Part shown: piece after piece, positions 8,972 to 16,891 of the stretch
Position numbering within the stretch: position 1 is the stretch's first letter
How the letters are laid out: every line of letters starts with the position of its first letter
NCBI GenBank assembly: GCA_947447465.1
Contig: CANFKE010000005.1
Coordinates: 62,001 to 126,000 of the forward strand
Reading direction: 5' to 3'
Length of the DNA: 64,000 nt
DNA from: Chitinophagaceae bacterium
GTDB taxonomy: Bacteria > Bacteroidota > Bacteroidia > Chitinophagales > Chitinophagaceae
Made by a program: the position numbers and the translations under genes
Notes under the pieces: model-generated
Database searches by the model: none
The model's input: the letters and a program-made list of their open reading frames with translations, nothing else
What the model was told of the DNA's origin: nothing

Positions 8972-9880
8972 ATGGATTTTGGAAAACTACCCGAAAATGA
9001 ACTGGATCATATTGACTTTGCCCTTCCTCCCGATCCGGAGGTAAATGCGGCAATTTTAAAAAATGGCAAGGGCAATACTAAATTCCATATTGGCTGTGCA
9101 AGAATTGGCAGGAAGGAATGGGTTGGGAAATACTATCCTAAGAGTACCAAAGAGAAAGACTTTCTGACCCGCTACGCGCAACAATTCAATACTATAGAAT
9201 TCAATGGGTTCTTTTATAATCTGCATTCGCGTCAGCAAGTTGAAAAGTGGGCCGCAATGGTGCCAGACGATTTTCTGTTTTGCCCTAAATTCACACAATC
9301 TATAACTCATTTCAGAAGGTTGAAGAATGTGAGCAATGAAGTAGATGCCTTTCTGGAAGTTATTGAAGCATTTAAGGGCAACCTGGGCCCGGCATTCCTT
9401 ATGCCACACCCGCAAATGGGCGTAAGCAAACGAAACGATATACAGGATTTTGTAGCAGATATGCCAATAGATATTAGTCTGTTCATTGAGTTGAGACATG
9501 AAGACTGGTACGACCATGAAAACGGCTACGATCAAGCACTTTTTGATTTTATGGTGCAGCTAAAGCGAGGGCTGATCATTACGGATACTGCCGGCCGCCG
9601 CGACTGTGTACATATGCATCTCAGTACCCCTGAATGCTTCATTCGCTTTGTGGGCAATGGACTTCACCCCACAGATTATTCCCGTATAGATGCATGGGTG
9701 CAACGGATAAAACAATGGATGGATCAGGGGCTGGAGAAATGTTACTTTTTTATGCATCAGCATGAAGAGCTCCACTCACCGGAATTGATCAAATACTTTA
9801 TACAACAGCTAAACAAGCATGCGGGTACTAATATACCGCTACCTAAGATATACGATGATGTAATGCCAACACTGTTTTGA
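8972..9880 (+). CDS. DUF72 (YecE-like) family protein
   Basis: A 302-residue soluble protein of the DUF72 TIM-barrel family. Family features visible: FHIGCARIGRKEWVGKYYP near residue 38, the TIEFNGFFY segment, FLFCPKFTQSITHFRRL around 102-118, and the FIELRHEDWYD block near 172. YecE proteins are widespread and biochemically poorly defined; structural resemblance to sugar-isomerase/endonuclease IV type barrels has been noted for the family. It starts 20 bp after the small secreted protein and converges on holA. Confidence 0.88.
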   Translation: MDFGKLPENELDHIDFALPPDPEVNAAILKNGKGNTKFHIGCARIGRKEWVGKYYPKSTKEKDFLTRYAQQFNTIEFNGFFYNLHSRQQVEKWAAMVPDDFLFCPKFTQSITHFRRLKNVSNEVDAFLEVIEAFKGNLGPAFLMPHPQMGVSKRNDIQDFVADMPIDISLFIELRHEDWYDHENGYDQALFDFMVQLKRGLIITDTAGRRDCVHMHLSTPECFIRFVGNGLHPTDYSRIDAWVQRIKQWMDQGLEKCYFFMHQHEELHSPELIKYFIQQLNKHAGTNIPLPKIYDDVMPTLF

Positions 9881-9911
9881 TGATTGGTGAGATACGATAA
9901 GGACTTATCCA

Positions 9912-10907
9912 CTAATTCAACAACTGCCCAATCAATTCCTTCAACAACTCTTTATCATCATTGTTGCTTTTGATGCCAACTGCCATGGTGCTGTATTTGC
10001 CCAGCAGCATCAGGGCGCGCTCCACACGCGGACGTGGCCAGTGCTGCACCGCTGCCATGGTCTCCTTTAGTTTGAAGTAGCCGAGTGCTGCAATGATATC
10101 TTTTTCAGGCTTGCCTACCAGAAAGGTAGCCATATACAACTTACTGAAGTGACTGTAGAATGAACCGATCAACAATGGCATAGGAGCCGCTTTCGGGCTG
10201 TTCAGGAAGTAGTTGAGCATGCGGTATAGCTTATCCATGTCCTTACCTGTCAATACATCGGGGAATTCGAAAATGTTGTACTCTCTGCTGATGCCTATGT
10301 ACTTCTGTATCATAGCGGCAGTAAGCTCTTTCTCTTCAGGTACGTTGATGCGCACCTTGCTTATTTCGTTGACTACCTTTTGCAGGTCGTTACCCAAGTA
10401 GGTCGCTAGTATCTGCGCCTCACGTTCGCCTATGGCAAATCCTACTTCTTTACCATAGTCCTGTATCCAACCCGGCATGGCTGTATCTTTTATCTTCTCA
10501 GAGTTAAAGTACAGTCCTTTGTCTTTGGCATATTTAACTGCCTTTGTCTTACCATCGGCTTTTTTGAAACGGTATTCTATGAGCAGTACTGTAGTAGGCG
10601 ATGGTTTTTCGAAATAGCCCATCAATGATGCGAAATCCTTGAGCGAAGCAGCATCTTTGAGTATCACCACCTGCTTTTCGGCAAACATGGGGAACCTGCG
10701 GCACGCGTTGACCACATCGGCCCAGGTCACATCCTTGCCATATAGAGTGATCAGGTTAAAATCCTTTTCATGAGGAAGAAGTATATCATTCTCGAAATGC
10801 TCTGTGATCAGGTCTATGTAATAAGGCTCCTCACCATCTACCAGATAGAATGGTGCGTATTGCCTCATTTTGAGGGATTGGATGATCCTGTTATATTCTG
10901 CGTTCAT
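9912..10907 (-). CDS. holA: DNA polymerase III delta subunit
   Basis: A 331-residue protein with the three-domain layout of the clamp-loader delta subunit. The N-terminal AAA+-like domain begins PFYLVDGEEPYYIDLI, includes PMFAEKQVVILKDA and lacks a functional Walker A, as in other delta subunits. The middle segment contains LGNDLQKVVNEISKV, a family signature, and the C-terminal helical collar domain includes FYSHFSKLYMATFL. Delta opens the beta clamp as part of the clamp loader. The gene follows the exonuclease gene by 3 bp and is surely co-transcribed with it. Confidence 0.93.
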   Translation of the reverse strand: MNAEYNRIIQSLKMRQYAPFYLVDGEEPYYIDLITEHFENDILLPHEKDFNLITLYGKDVTWADVVNACRRFPMFAEKQVVILKDAASLKDFASLMGYFEKPSPTTVLLIEYRFKKADGKTKAVKYAKDKGLYFNSEKIKDTAMPGWIQDYGKEVGFAIGEREAQILATYLGNDLQKVVNEISKVRINVPEEKELTAAMIQKYIGISREYNIFEFPDVLTGKDMDKLYRMLNYFLNSPKAAPMPLLIGSFYSHFSKLYMATFLVGKPEKDIIAALGYFKLKETMAAVQHWPRPRVERALMLLGKYSTMAVGIKSNNDDKELLKELIGQLLN

Positions 10908-10910
10908 ACT

Positions 10911-11636
10911 TTATTCGTTCACAAAGATAGGCTGCGGGTCGATGTTATGGATGCCTGCCAGCCGCAAATATACTTTAGCTGAGGTATAAACATCCTGCAG
11001 ACAGTAGCGGCCTATACGGGCCAGGTCTTTTTCATCCCAGTAGGTGGTGCCTACCATACTGCCGTCAAGGTCGCTTTTGGGCGATGGGATACCCAGAACG
11101 GCTGCCAACAGAGAAAGCGATGTGAAGTTCTTATAATCGCCGAATCGCCACATGTCCATAGTGTCTATATGGTTCACTTCCCATGGCTTTTTGCCCTGCA
11201 CCTGCATACTTTTTGGTATATCTATAGCGTTGATGATCATGCGTCTGCAAAGAAAGGGAATGTCGAATTCTTTAATGTTGTGACCGCAGAATCTGAAGTC
11301 ATTATGCAGGGTAGTGAAGCGGTCAATGACCTTTTTGAAATCATTTAACAAAATCTTCTCATCATCATTTATCAGCGATTTCAGCCTCATTTTCCACACA
11401 CCCTCCTGTTCGTACAAGCTGCCTATGCCTATACATACTACCTTGGCAAATTCCGAGAAAACGCCCGCCCTGTCGCTGAAAAGCGCCGCCGGGTCTGGGT
11501 TTTCATCAGGAATATTTTTCAACATCTTGGTCTTTCTGGTCCATTCTTTCTGCAAACTTTCTGTTAAAAGACCAAAATCCTGCTCAGCGGGCACAGTTTC
11601 TATATCGATGAATAAAATACCTTTCAGTTGCTCCAT
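10911..11636 (-). CDS. predicted 3'-5' exonuclease, PolB-like exonuclease family 2
   Basis: A 241-residue DEDD-type exonuclease. Motif I is FIDIETVP (9-16), motif II is CGHNIKEFDIPFLCRR (about 118-133), and motif III is the C-terminal YCLQDVYTSAKVYLRL (about 212-227), which keeps the Asp. The family (DNA_pol_B_exo2) resembles the proofreading domain of B-family polymerases without a polymerase domain. It lies 3 bp upstream of holA, and this pairing suggests a role in DNA replication or repair, though its substrate is not established. Confidence 0.85.
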   Translation of the reverse strand: MEQLKGILFIDIETVPAEQDFGLLTESLQKEWTRKTKMLKNIPDENPDPAALFSDRAGVFSEFAKVVCIGIGSLYEQEGVWKMRLKSLINDDEKILLNDFKKVIDRFTTLHNDFRFCGHNIKEFDIPFLCRRMIINAIDIPKSMQVQGKKPWEVNHIDTMDMWRFGDYKNFTSLSLLAAVLGIPSPKSDLDGSMVGTTYWDEKDLARIGRYCLQDVYTSAKVYLRLAGIHNIDPQPIFVNE

Positions 11637-11657
11637 AGGAAACTATGTATATATTTG
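11628..11657 (+). promoter_or_regulatory. Bacteroidota promoter, TTG-N19-TATATTTG
   Basis: TTG at 11628-11630, 19-bp spacer, exact -7 box TATATTTG at 11650-11657. Transcription would start near 11664, about 35 bp before the ATG at 11700. The -33 part overlaps the start of the divergent exonuclease gene. Confidence 0.7.
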
Positions 11658-11699
11658 TACCAAATTAATTAGATCCACTTTAAAACCAAAAGTAGAATT

Positions 11700-12638
11700 A
11701 TGAGTCAATTTAATCAAGCCGGCACGCCGGAAGAAAGCAACAGTAAGAATAAACCCATTATATATTGGGTGATCATAGCTGTATTGCTTGTCGCTTGCAT
11801 CTTCCTGTTTGTAAGCAAAAACAAAATGTCTGAAGAAAACGAACTGAACAGCAAGCGTATGCAGGGTCAGTTGGATTCTGTAAGAACAGACAGAGCTTCT
11901 TTACAGTCAGATTTCGACGCTGCATCAGCTAAGATAGACCAATTAGTGTCTCAAAACGCTAAGTTGGACAGCAATATGCAGAAAGACAAAGAAGAAATGC
12001 TGGCCATGCAGCAGAAGATCAAGTCTTTGTTGGGTAATAGCAAAGCCAACGCTGCTGAGTTGAAGAAAGCGCGCGCTATGATCAATCAGCTTAACGATAA
12101 GACCGCTCAGTACGAAGCGCGTATCGCTGAACTCGAAAAGGAAAATGGTGTATTGACCAACAAGAATGTTGTTTTGACCAAGGAGCGCGACTCCACTGTT
12201 ACGCAGAACATTGCTATCAAGAAGATAGGATCTGTGTTACATGCGTCTAACATTCGTATGGAACCTATCCACAAGAAAAAGAATGGTAAGGAGAAGGAAA
12301 CTTCTAAGGCCAAGAAGGTGGATGTATTCCGTGTGAAATTTGATATTGATGAGAACAGAATAGCTGAAAGCGGAACTAAGCAGATATTCCTGCGCATCAT
12401 AGGCCCTGATGGCGCTATCATGAGCACTACTGCTAACGGTTCAGGCAAGATGACCACCAGCAAGGGAGATCAGGTGAGCTTCTCTATCATGAAAGAAATT
12501 TCTCTGGTAAAGGAAATGCCTGTGAAAGATGTAGTTGTTGACTGGAATCAGGATGGCGACTTCGCACGTGGTAACTACATGATCGAAATATACAGTGAAG
12601 GTTACAAAGTAGGTAGCGGCAACGTTACCCTGAAGTAA
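11700..12638 (+). CDS. single-pass membrane protein with long coiled coil
   Basis: A 312-residue protein: short cytoplasmic N-terminus, one TM helix (about residues 25-43), a long heptad-type coiled coil (about 47-170, rich in Lys, Glu, Gln, Asn, Leu), and a C-terminal beta domain (about 185-312) with VFRVKFDIDENRIAESGTKQ and a closing GNYMIEIYSEGYKVG strand pair. No enzymatic motif. The layout suggests an envelope protein that spans the periplasm and presents a beta domain, and it looks like a family found mainly in Bacteroidota. Its own promoter is at 11628-11657 and a strong hairpin follows the stop, so it is monocistronic. Confidence 0.75.
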   Translation: MSQFNQAGTPEESNSKNKPIIYWVIIAVLLVACIFLFVSKNKMSEENELNSKRMQGQLDSVRTDRASLQSDFDAASAKIDQLVSQNAKLDSNMQKDKEEMLAMQQKIKSLLGNSKANAAELKKARAMINQLNDKTAQYEARIAELEKENGVLTNKNVVLTKERDSTVTQNIAIKKIGSVLHASNIRMEPIHKKKNGKEKETSKAKKVDVFRVKFDIDENRIAESGTKQIFLRIIGPDGAIMSTTANGSGKMTTSKGDQVSFSIMKEISLVKEMPVKDVVVDWNQDGDFARGNYMIEIYSEGYKVGSGNVTLK

Positions 12639-12661
12639 GATCCTTACTGAAGTTAATATTG

Positions 12662-12727
12662 ATACTGCATTGTGAAATTGAGCGGGAATTGCTCCTTAAC
12701 AATTTTATAATGCAGTATTCTTTTTTG
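12662..12727 (+). terminator. long-stem terminator
   Basis: A 19-bp nearly perfect stem (12662-12680 with 12700-12718, two mismatched positions that can form wobble pairs) with an inner pairing in the loop, followed by tcttttttg. Confidence 0.8.
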
Positions 12728-12773
12728 TTCTGGGGGGGAGTGCTAATATTGCTCCTGTATCTAAGTGATAATT

Positions 12774-13460
12774 ATGGACGTATTTCCAGGGAAGATATTG
12801 ATAGTTGATGATGAGCCGGATATCGTTGAGTTCATCAGCTATAATTTAAGAAATAAAGGGTACCTGATCAACACTGCCCATGATGGCGTTGATGCTATTC
12901 GCAAGGCAAAAGAATTTAAACCGGACCTGATACTTATGGACATAAATATGCCCAATAAGGATGGAATGGAGGCCGTGAAAGAGCTGCGAGTATTGCCTGA
13001 GTTTGAGAATACCGCGATCATTTTTCTTACCGCGCTGAGTGACGAGAAGTATGAAATTGAAGGGCTAAAAATGGGAGCCGATGACTTTATCGCCAAACCA
13101 ATAAAACCTGAAGTATTAGCTACAAGAATTGCTGCTACACTCCGCAGATTCCGCAAGGACGAGAACCAGGAACAGAAACTTACTTTCGGTGATCTGGAGA
13201 TCAACAAGACCAAATTTTCAGTTTACTTCAAAGGCAATGAAATATTGCTGGCGAAAAAGGAATTCGAACTGCTTTCATTACTCGCATCAAAGCCGGGACG
13301 CGTATTTCTGAGAAATGAGATATTGCAACGTGTATGGGGTACAGATGTAATAGTTGGTGACCGTACCATTGATGTACATATCCGCAAGATCAGACAGAAA
13401 GCAGGTATAGATCTTATTACCACCGTAAAGGGAGTTGGATATAAGTTCGAATTAGAGTAG
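12774..13460 (+). CDS. OmpR/PhoB-family response regulator
   Basis: A 228-residue two-domain regulator. The receiver domain (1-120) has the acidic pair Asp12/Asp13 in IVDDEPD, phospho-acceptor Asp56 in LILMDINMP, Thr86 and Lys108 in IAKPIKPE. The C-terminal winged helix (about 130-228) ends with the family signature GDRTIDVHIRKIRQKAG and VKGVGYKFE. The histidine kinase gene starts 9 bp after its stop, so the two form an operon. The ATG at 12774 gives the standard N-terminus; the GTG at 12765 adds only three residues. PhoB-like by sequence, but no phosphate genes adjoin it, so the signal is unknown. Confidence 0.95.
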   Translation: MDVFPGKILIVDDEPDIVEFISYNLRNKGYLINTAHDGVDAIRKAKEFKPDLILMDINMPNKDGMEAVKELRVLPEFENTAIIFLTALSDEKYEIEGLKMGADDFIAKPIKPEVLATRIAATLRRFRKDENQEQKLTFGDLEINKTKFSVYFKGNEILLAKKEFELLSLLASKPGRVFLRNEILQRVWGTDVIVGDRTIDVHIRKIRQKAGIDLITTVKGVGYKFELE

Positions 13461-13469
13461 TTTAGTATC

Positions 13470-14540
13470 ATGTCTGTACTGGATACTAAAAATATCACGC
13501 CCCGTTCCTTATCGTTTTTTACGGCACTGATCATATCGCTGATCAACGCATTATTGAGCCTGTTGGTGCACCCAATGTGGTACACCCCGCTCATTGTGTT
13601 CTGCGTGACGTTCATTATCATATACAGCCTTTATTACTACACACTTCAGCGATTTATCTATCGCAAGATCAAGCTCATCTACAAGTTCATTTACCAGACA
13701 AAGGCTACCAAGAAGGAAGAGATCTTTTACAAACATATTCTGCCGCAAAAGTCGATAGAAGAGGTAAGTGAGGATGTAGAGAAGTGGGCATTGCAAAGAA
13801 AAGAGGAGATAGAGGTGCTGCAGAAGAATGAGCAATTCCGAAAGGAATTTTTAATGAATCTGGCGCATGAATTACGTACACCTATTTTTTCAGTTCAGGG
13901 ATATGTAGATACACTATTGGGTGGTGCTCTGGAGGATGAGAATGTGAATCGCAAATTTTTATCTAACGCATCCAAGAGTATAGACAGGCTGGTGCGCCTG
14001 GTAGATGATCTGGATGAGATATCTAAGCTGGAATCGGGTAAGATACCTATCATACAAGAGTCATTCGTGATACAGGACCTTATCAGCGATGTATATGAAG
14101 AGTTCTCACTGAAAGCCAAAGAAAGAAATATAGAACTGCTGTTCAAGAAGGGGACTGAACGACCGATATGGGTACATGCGGATATGCCCAAGATCAAGCA
14201 GGTATTGGTAAACCTTATAGAGAATGCCATTAAGTATGGCAATGATAATGGAACCATCACTTCGGGTTGTTATGTGGTCGATGATAAGTCGATCTATGTG
14301 GAAATATCTGATAATGGCCCGGGTATAGCAGAGGAGCATCTGCCCCGCATCTTTGAACGTTTCTATCGTGCCGACCGCAGCAGGGCAAGGGCAATAGGTG
14401 GTACCGGACTGGGGTTGGCCATTGTCAAACATATCATTGAAGCACATGGTCAAACGGTCAATGTGCGCAGCAAGCCGGGCGTAGGCTCTTCATTTGGCTT
14501 TACACTCGATAAGAGTGATGCTCCGCAACGTTTCATCTAG
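13470..14540 (+). CDS. sensor histidine kinase, PhoR-like
   Basis: A 356-residue inner-membrane kinase partnered with the upstream regulator. Two TM helices (about residues 14-34 and 38-58) are linked by only a few residues, so there is almost no periplasmic sensor. The cytoplasmic part has a dimerisation/phosphotransfer helix with phospho-His133 in NLAHELRTPIFSVQGY, and an ATPase domain with N-box LVNLIENAIKYG, G1 DNGPGI, F-box RIFERFYR and G2 GGTGLGLAIVKHI. The missing sensor domain suggests it responds to membrane state or to partner proteins (inference). Confidence 0.95.
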   Translation: MSVLDTKNITPRSLSFFTALIISLINALLSLLVHPMWYTPLIVFCVTFIIIYSLYYYTLQRFIYRKIKLIYKFIYQTKATKKEEIFYKHILPQKSIEEVSEDVEKWALQRKEEIEVLQKNEQFRKEFLMNLAHELRTPIFSVQGYVDTLLGGALEDENVNRKFLSNASKSIDRLVRLVDDLDEISKLESGKIPIIQESFVIQDLISDVYEEFSLKAKERNIELLFKKGTERPIWVHADMPKIKQVLVNLIENAIKYGNDNGTITSGCYVVDDKSIYVEISDNGPGIAEEHLPRIFERFYRADRSRARAIGGTGLGLAIVKHIIEAHGQTVNVRSKPGVGSSFGFTLDKSDAPQRFI

Positions 14541-14696
14541 TTCCATTACATTTTTCTGTGGCATAATTTTTGCGAGAAAATTTATAGAATAAGTGTGCCC
14601 TTTCGTTATTGTATAGTTCATAGGTTTGCCATGCGTTCTTAGTGTATGGTCATAGCGAGAGGAACATTTATTCCCTAACTTATTCAACCGGGAAAC

Positions 14697-15317
14697 ATGG
14701 AATTCGCAAAGATCAAGAACAAGGGGCAGGCGAGGCTATTTCAGAACGACCTGCTGGAGCTGATGACCAAGACACATCCGCTCATCGTTTACACGATGTA
14801 TTTCCCGGTAATAGCGTTGATGTTGTACTATGGCGCGCACACGCGGGGTTTATCCATAGGGCAAGAAGCATTGATATTCACCGCAGGTATTTTCTTTTGG
14901 ACCTTATTCGAATATATCATGCATCGTTATCTGTTCCACATTGTAGCAGAGAGTGTAAGGGCCAAAAGGATCATCTATACCATGCATGGCGTGCATCATG
15001 AATATCCCCGTGATAAGGACCGACTTTTTATGCCCCCGGTGCCGAGTGTGATACTGGCGGTGATCATATATTATTTCATGTATGCCTTTATGGGGTGGTA
15101 CGCGTTAGCTTTCTTTCCCGGCTTTTTATTTGGCTATATTTTATACGGGTCTATGCACTACGCCATACATGCCTTTGCCCCACCCAAATACCTCAAAGCA
15201 CTATGGCGCAATCATCATCTGCATCACTACAAGCAACCCGATAAAGGATTTGGAGTAAGTTCAGTGATTTGGGATGTGGTGTTCGGTACTGTTCCTAAGA
15301 AAGAGGATGTGAGTTGA
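14697..15317 (+). CDS. fatty acid hydroxylase-type di-iron membrane protein
   Basis: A 206-residue membrane protein with the full His-box set of the fatty acid hydroxylase/sterol desaturase family: H76-xxxx-H81, H97-GVHH101, H154-xxx-H158 and H173-HLHH177, set between four hydrophobic segments (about 28-47, 55-75, 117-136, 138-158). Boxes such as EYIMHRYLFH and HGVHHEYP most resemble fatty acid 2-hydroxylases, which in Bacteroidota could modify sphingolipid acyl chains (inference). Its last 10 codons lie in the left copy of the 39-bp direct repeat that flanks the RAYT insertion, so the gene remains intact and ends at TGA 15315-15317. Confidence 0.88.
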   Translation: MEFAKIKNKGQARLFQNDLLELMTKTHPLIVYTMYFPVIALMLYYGAHTRGLSIGQEALIFTAGIFFWTLFEYIMHRYLFHIVAESVRAKRIIYTMHGVHHEYPRDKDRLFMPPVPSVILAVIIYYFMYAFMGWYALAFFPGFLFGYILYGSMHYAIHAFAPPKYLKALWRNHHLHHYKQPDKGFGVSSVIWDVVFGTVPKKEDVS

Positions 15318-15326
15318 TCAAGCTGC
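15288..15326 (+). repeat. 39-bp direct repeat, left copy
   Basis: Identical over 39 bases to 16031-16069. It contains the end of the fatty acid hydroxylase gene, the stop TGA at 15315-15317 and the following TCA. It acts as the left flank of the RAYT insertion. Confidence 0.95.
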
Positions 15327-15340
15327 ATTTGTGATGTTAT

Positions 15341-15393
15341 ACTGGTCGAAGCGTCTCGCTTCGTCCTGCCAAGTGCAAGCGTCCCGCTTGCGA
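15341..15393 (+). repeat. left terminal inverted repeat with two REP-like palindromes
   Basis: Contains gaagcgtctcgcttc (15348-15362) and caagcgtcccgcttg (15376-15390). The whole 53 bases match the reverse complement of 15973-16025 at 46 positions; five of the seven mismatches cluster in the spacer between the palindromes. Confidence 0.9.
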
Positions 15394-15399
15394 GTATGG

Positions 15400-15951
15400 T
15401 CAAATAGACATTACAAGGTCAATTAGTCCTTGCGTACCACCACTGTAATCGTATGCGCTACTCCATTTCCAATGTGCGGGGTCAATTACAAATCCTGCTT
15501 TTACAGGATTGTTATGAATGTAGTTAACTCTCTGTATCATCATTTCAGATCGCGACATTTCTATAGGATGATTGTCTTGTTGCCACAATTGAAAGTCATT
15601 GTTGTTAGTATTATTGTAGCCCGCTTTTTTGAGCATGGTCATAATCCATTCTTTTCTGCTTTCATAAATACAGTTTTCTAACTCTAGTCTTATGTGTCGG
15701 GATGTATAGCTTTTCAGGTCACGAATAATATCTTCCAATTTATTACCGTTGGTCCCTATTATCATGTGCACATGATTGGTCATAATGACCCATGAACTGA
15801 CAAGGAGCCCCTTATTTTTCTGGCAATATTTTACACTGTCAATAAATATTTGTCTGTAATTATCTCTGGTGAAAATGTCTATCCAATTCACTATGGTGAA
15901 TGTCACAAAATAGAAAGCTTGTTGATCGGTGATTTTATATTTTAGCGCCAT
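15400..15951 (-). CDS. REP-associated tyrosine transposase (RAYT, IS200/IS605-like)
   Basis: A 183-residue single-strand DNA transposase of the Y1 HUH family. The HUH motif is H60-V-H62 in SWVIMTNHVHMI, the likely catalytic tyrosine is Tyr82 in LKSYTSRHI, and the C-terminal YIHNNPVKAGFV followed by WKWSSAYDY is a hallmark of RAYTs. Such proteins nick and join at REP hairpins, and this gene is bracketed by REP-type palindromes at both ends. It is oriented against the fatty acid hydroxylase gene. All key residues are present, so it may be active. It begins at ATG 15951, just inside the right inverted repeat. Confidence 0.92.
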   Translation of the reverse strand: MALKYKITDQQAFYFVTFTIVNWIDIFTRDNYRQIFIDSVKYCQKNKGLLVSSWVIMTNHVHMIIGTNGNKLEDIIRDLKSYTSRHIRLELENCIYESRKEWIMTMLKKAGYNNTNNNDFQLWQQDNHPIEMSRSEMMIQRVNYIHNNPVKAGFVIDPAHWKWSSAYDYSGGTQGLIDLVMSI

Positions 15952-15972
15952 GAGCTAGGATTTTGGTTTATT

Positions 15973-16025
15973 TCGCAAGCGAGACGCTTGCATGGTTCGG
16001 GACGAAGCGAGACGCTTCGACCAGT
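15973..16025 (-). repeat. right terminal inverted repeat with two REP-like palindromes
   Basis: Reverse-complement partner of 15341-15393. Contains the palindromes gcaagcgagacgcttgc (about 15975-15991) and cgaagcgagacgcttcg (about 16003-16019). Confidence 0.9.
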
Positions 16026-16030
16026 AGTGG

Positions 16031-16069
16031 ACTGTTCCTAAGAAAGAGGATGTGAGTTGATCAAGCTGC
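16031..16069 (+). repeat. 39-bp direct repeat, right copy
   Basis: Identical to 15288-15326. It still encodes the tail of the fatty acid hydroxylase out of context, and on the minus strand it supplies the stop codon (16061-16063) of the next gene. Confidence 0.95.
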
Positions 16070-16669
16070 GTGTTTATGATGGGTCTCGTTTGACAGGTAG
16101 TCGTGTATTTGTTGCTGCGTCAATTTGTGGTCTATATCGGCTATCACTTTGCGCGCGTCATCAACAAATCTTCGATCTTCTGCAGGCAGGCAATACTGGA
16201 ACAGATTGTATTCCAGCCATTTAGCATTTACATACCTGCCATTGAATTTGATGGTCGTTTTGTCGGTAAGGTTGGCAAAACTGCTTTTGCCTAACAGGTG
16301 TCCATACTGTTCAAAATCTCGTTGGGTAACGGCAGGTCTTTGTGGCGCTGCTGCGGTTGTTGGCTGAGTAGCACTTGGTACATAGTCGCTGGTAGTAGGC
16401 ATAGAAAATACTTCATCTACAACTTTTTCCCATGACTTCAGCGCTGCCGCTACTTCAGGCTCCTGTGTATTTTCTTTACGAGGTCTTGCAGGTTGTTTGG
16501 TAAGCCTCAGCAGGCAGGTGATCAATTTATGTTGCAGATTGGTTTCCTGTGGAGTGGGGAATCTTTGCCCCTCCGCACGGGCTTCAATAGATCGCTGAAA
16601 TGCCAGTATCTGATCGCATAGTTTTTGAGCAATAGTGGTGATGATATCGGGATTCAATAGTGCTGTCAT
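16061..16669 (-). CDS. hypothetical protein
   Basis: A 202-residue cytoplasmic protein without a recognisable domain. The N-terminal 75 residues are helical (DIITTIAQKLCDQILAFQRS), a Pro/Thr/Ala-rich linker covers about 95-120, and the C-terminal 85 residues include FNGRYVNAKWLEYNLFQYCL. The ATG at 16669 (MTALLNPD) is preferred; a longer frame to 16750 adds an unlikely Trp/Cys-rich extension. Its stop codon lies inside the right copy of the 39-bp repeat: before the RAYT insertion its stop directly abutted that of the fatty acid hydroxylase in the palindrome TGATCA. Confidence 0.65.
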   Translation of the reverse strand: MTALLNPDIITTIAQKLCDQILAFQRSIEARAEGQRFPTPQETNLQHKLITCLLRLTKQPARPRKENTQEPEVAAALKSWEKVVDEVFSMPTTSDYVPSATQPTTAAAPQRPAVTQRDFEQYGHLLGKSSFANLTDKTTIKFNGRYVNAKWLEYNLFQYCLPAEDRRFVDDARKVIADIDHKLTQQQIHDYLSNETHHKHAA

Positions 16670-16835
16670 GATAAGAGTTATTTGTGCCGTAAAATTAATT
16701 ACGACCTCACCACATAGCCAAAAAATGTGGATATCTTTTCGGAAACGCAAGCCTGTAGCGGAAAGTATTTTTTTGTGGTGATCATGTTTTCATCAGCCGA
16801 TGATATCTGAATGAATAGGATCGGAGTATCCATAC

Positions 16836-16867
16836 AAAAAGATGACCCGCACTTTTCCGTGCGGGTC
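16836..16867 (-). terminator. rho-independent terminator
   Basis: Stem gacccgcac (16844-16852) with gtgcgggtc (16859-16867). On the minus strand it is followed by tctttttg. It lies 25 bp after the stop of the next minus-strand gene. Confidence 0.85.
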
Positions 16868-16891
16868 GTCTCTATGAATGATGTCACTTAT

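Larger units (their letters stand above)
15327..16030. mobile_element. RAYT element with palindromic termini (about 704 bp)
   Basis: The segment between two exact 39-bp direct repeats. It carries one HUH transposase gene (15400-15951, minus) and imperfect 53-bp terminal inverted repeats (15341-15393 and 15973-16025, 46 of 53 matching). Each terminus is two palindromes of REP type. It sits exactly at the junction of two convergent genes, and neither is broken. Confidence 0.88.

Noticed and set aside
15288-16069. Idea that the 39-bp repeats result from an IS-type cut-and-paste transposase
   Set aside because: The only transposase present is an HUH RAYT with no DDE motif, and DDE elements normally duplicate 2-14 bp; 39 bp is outside that range.
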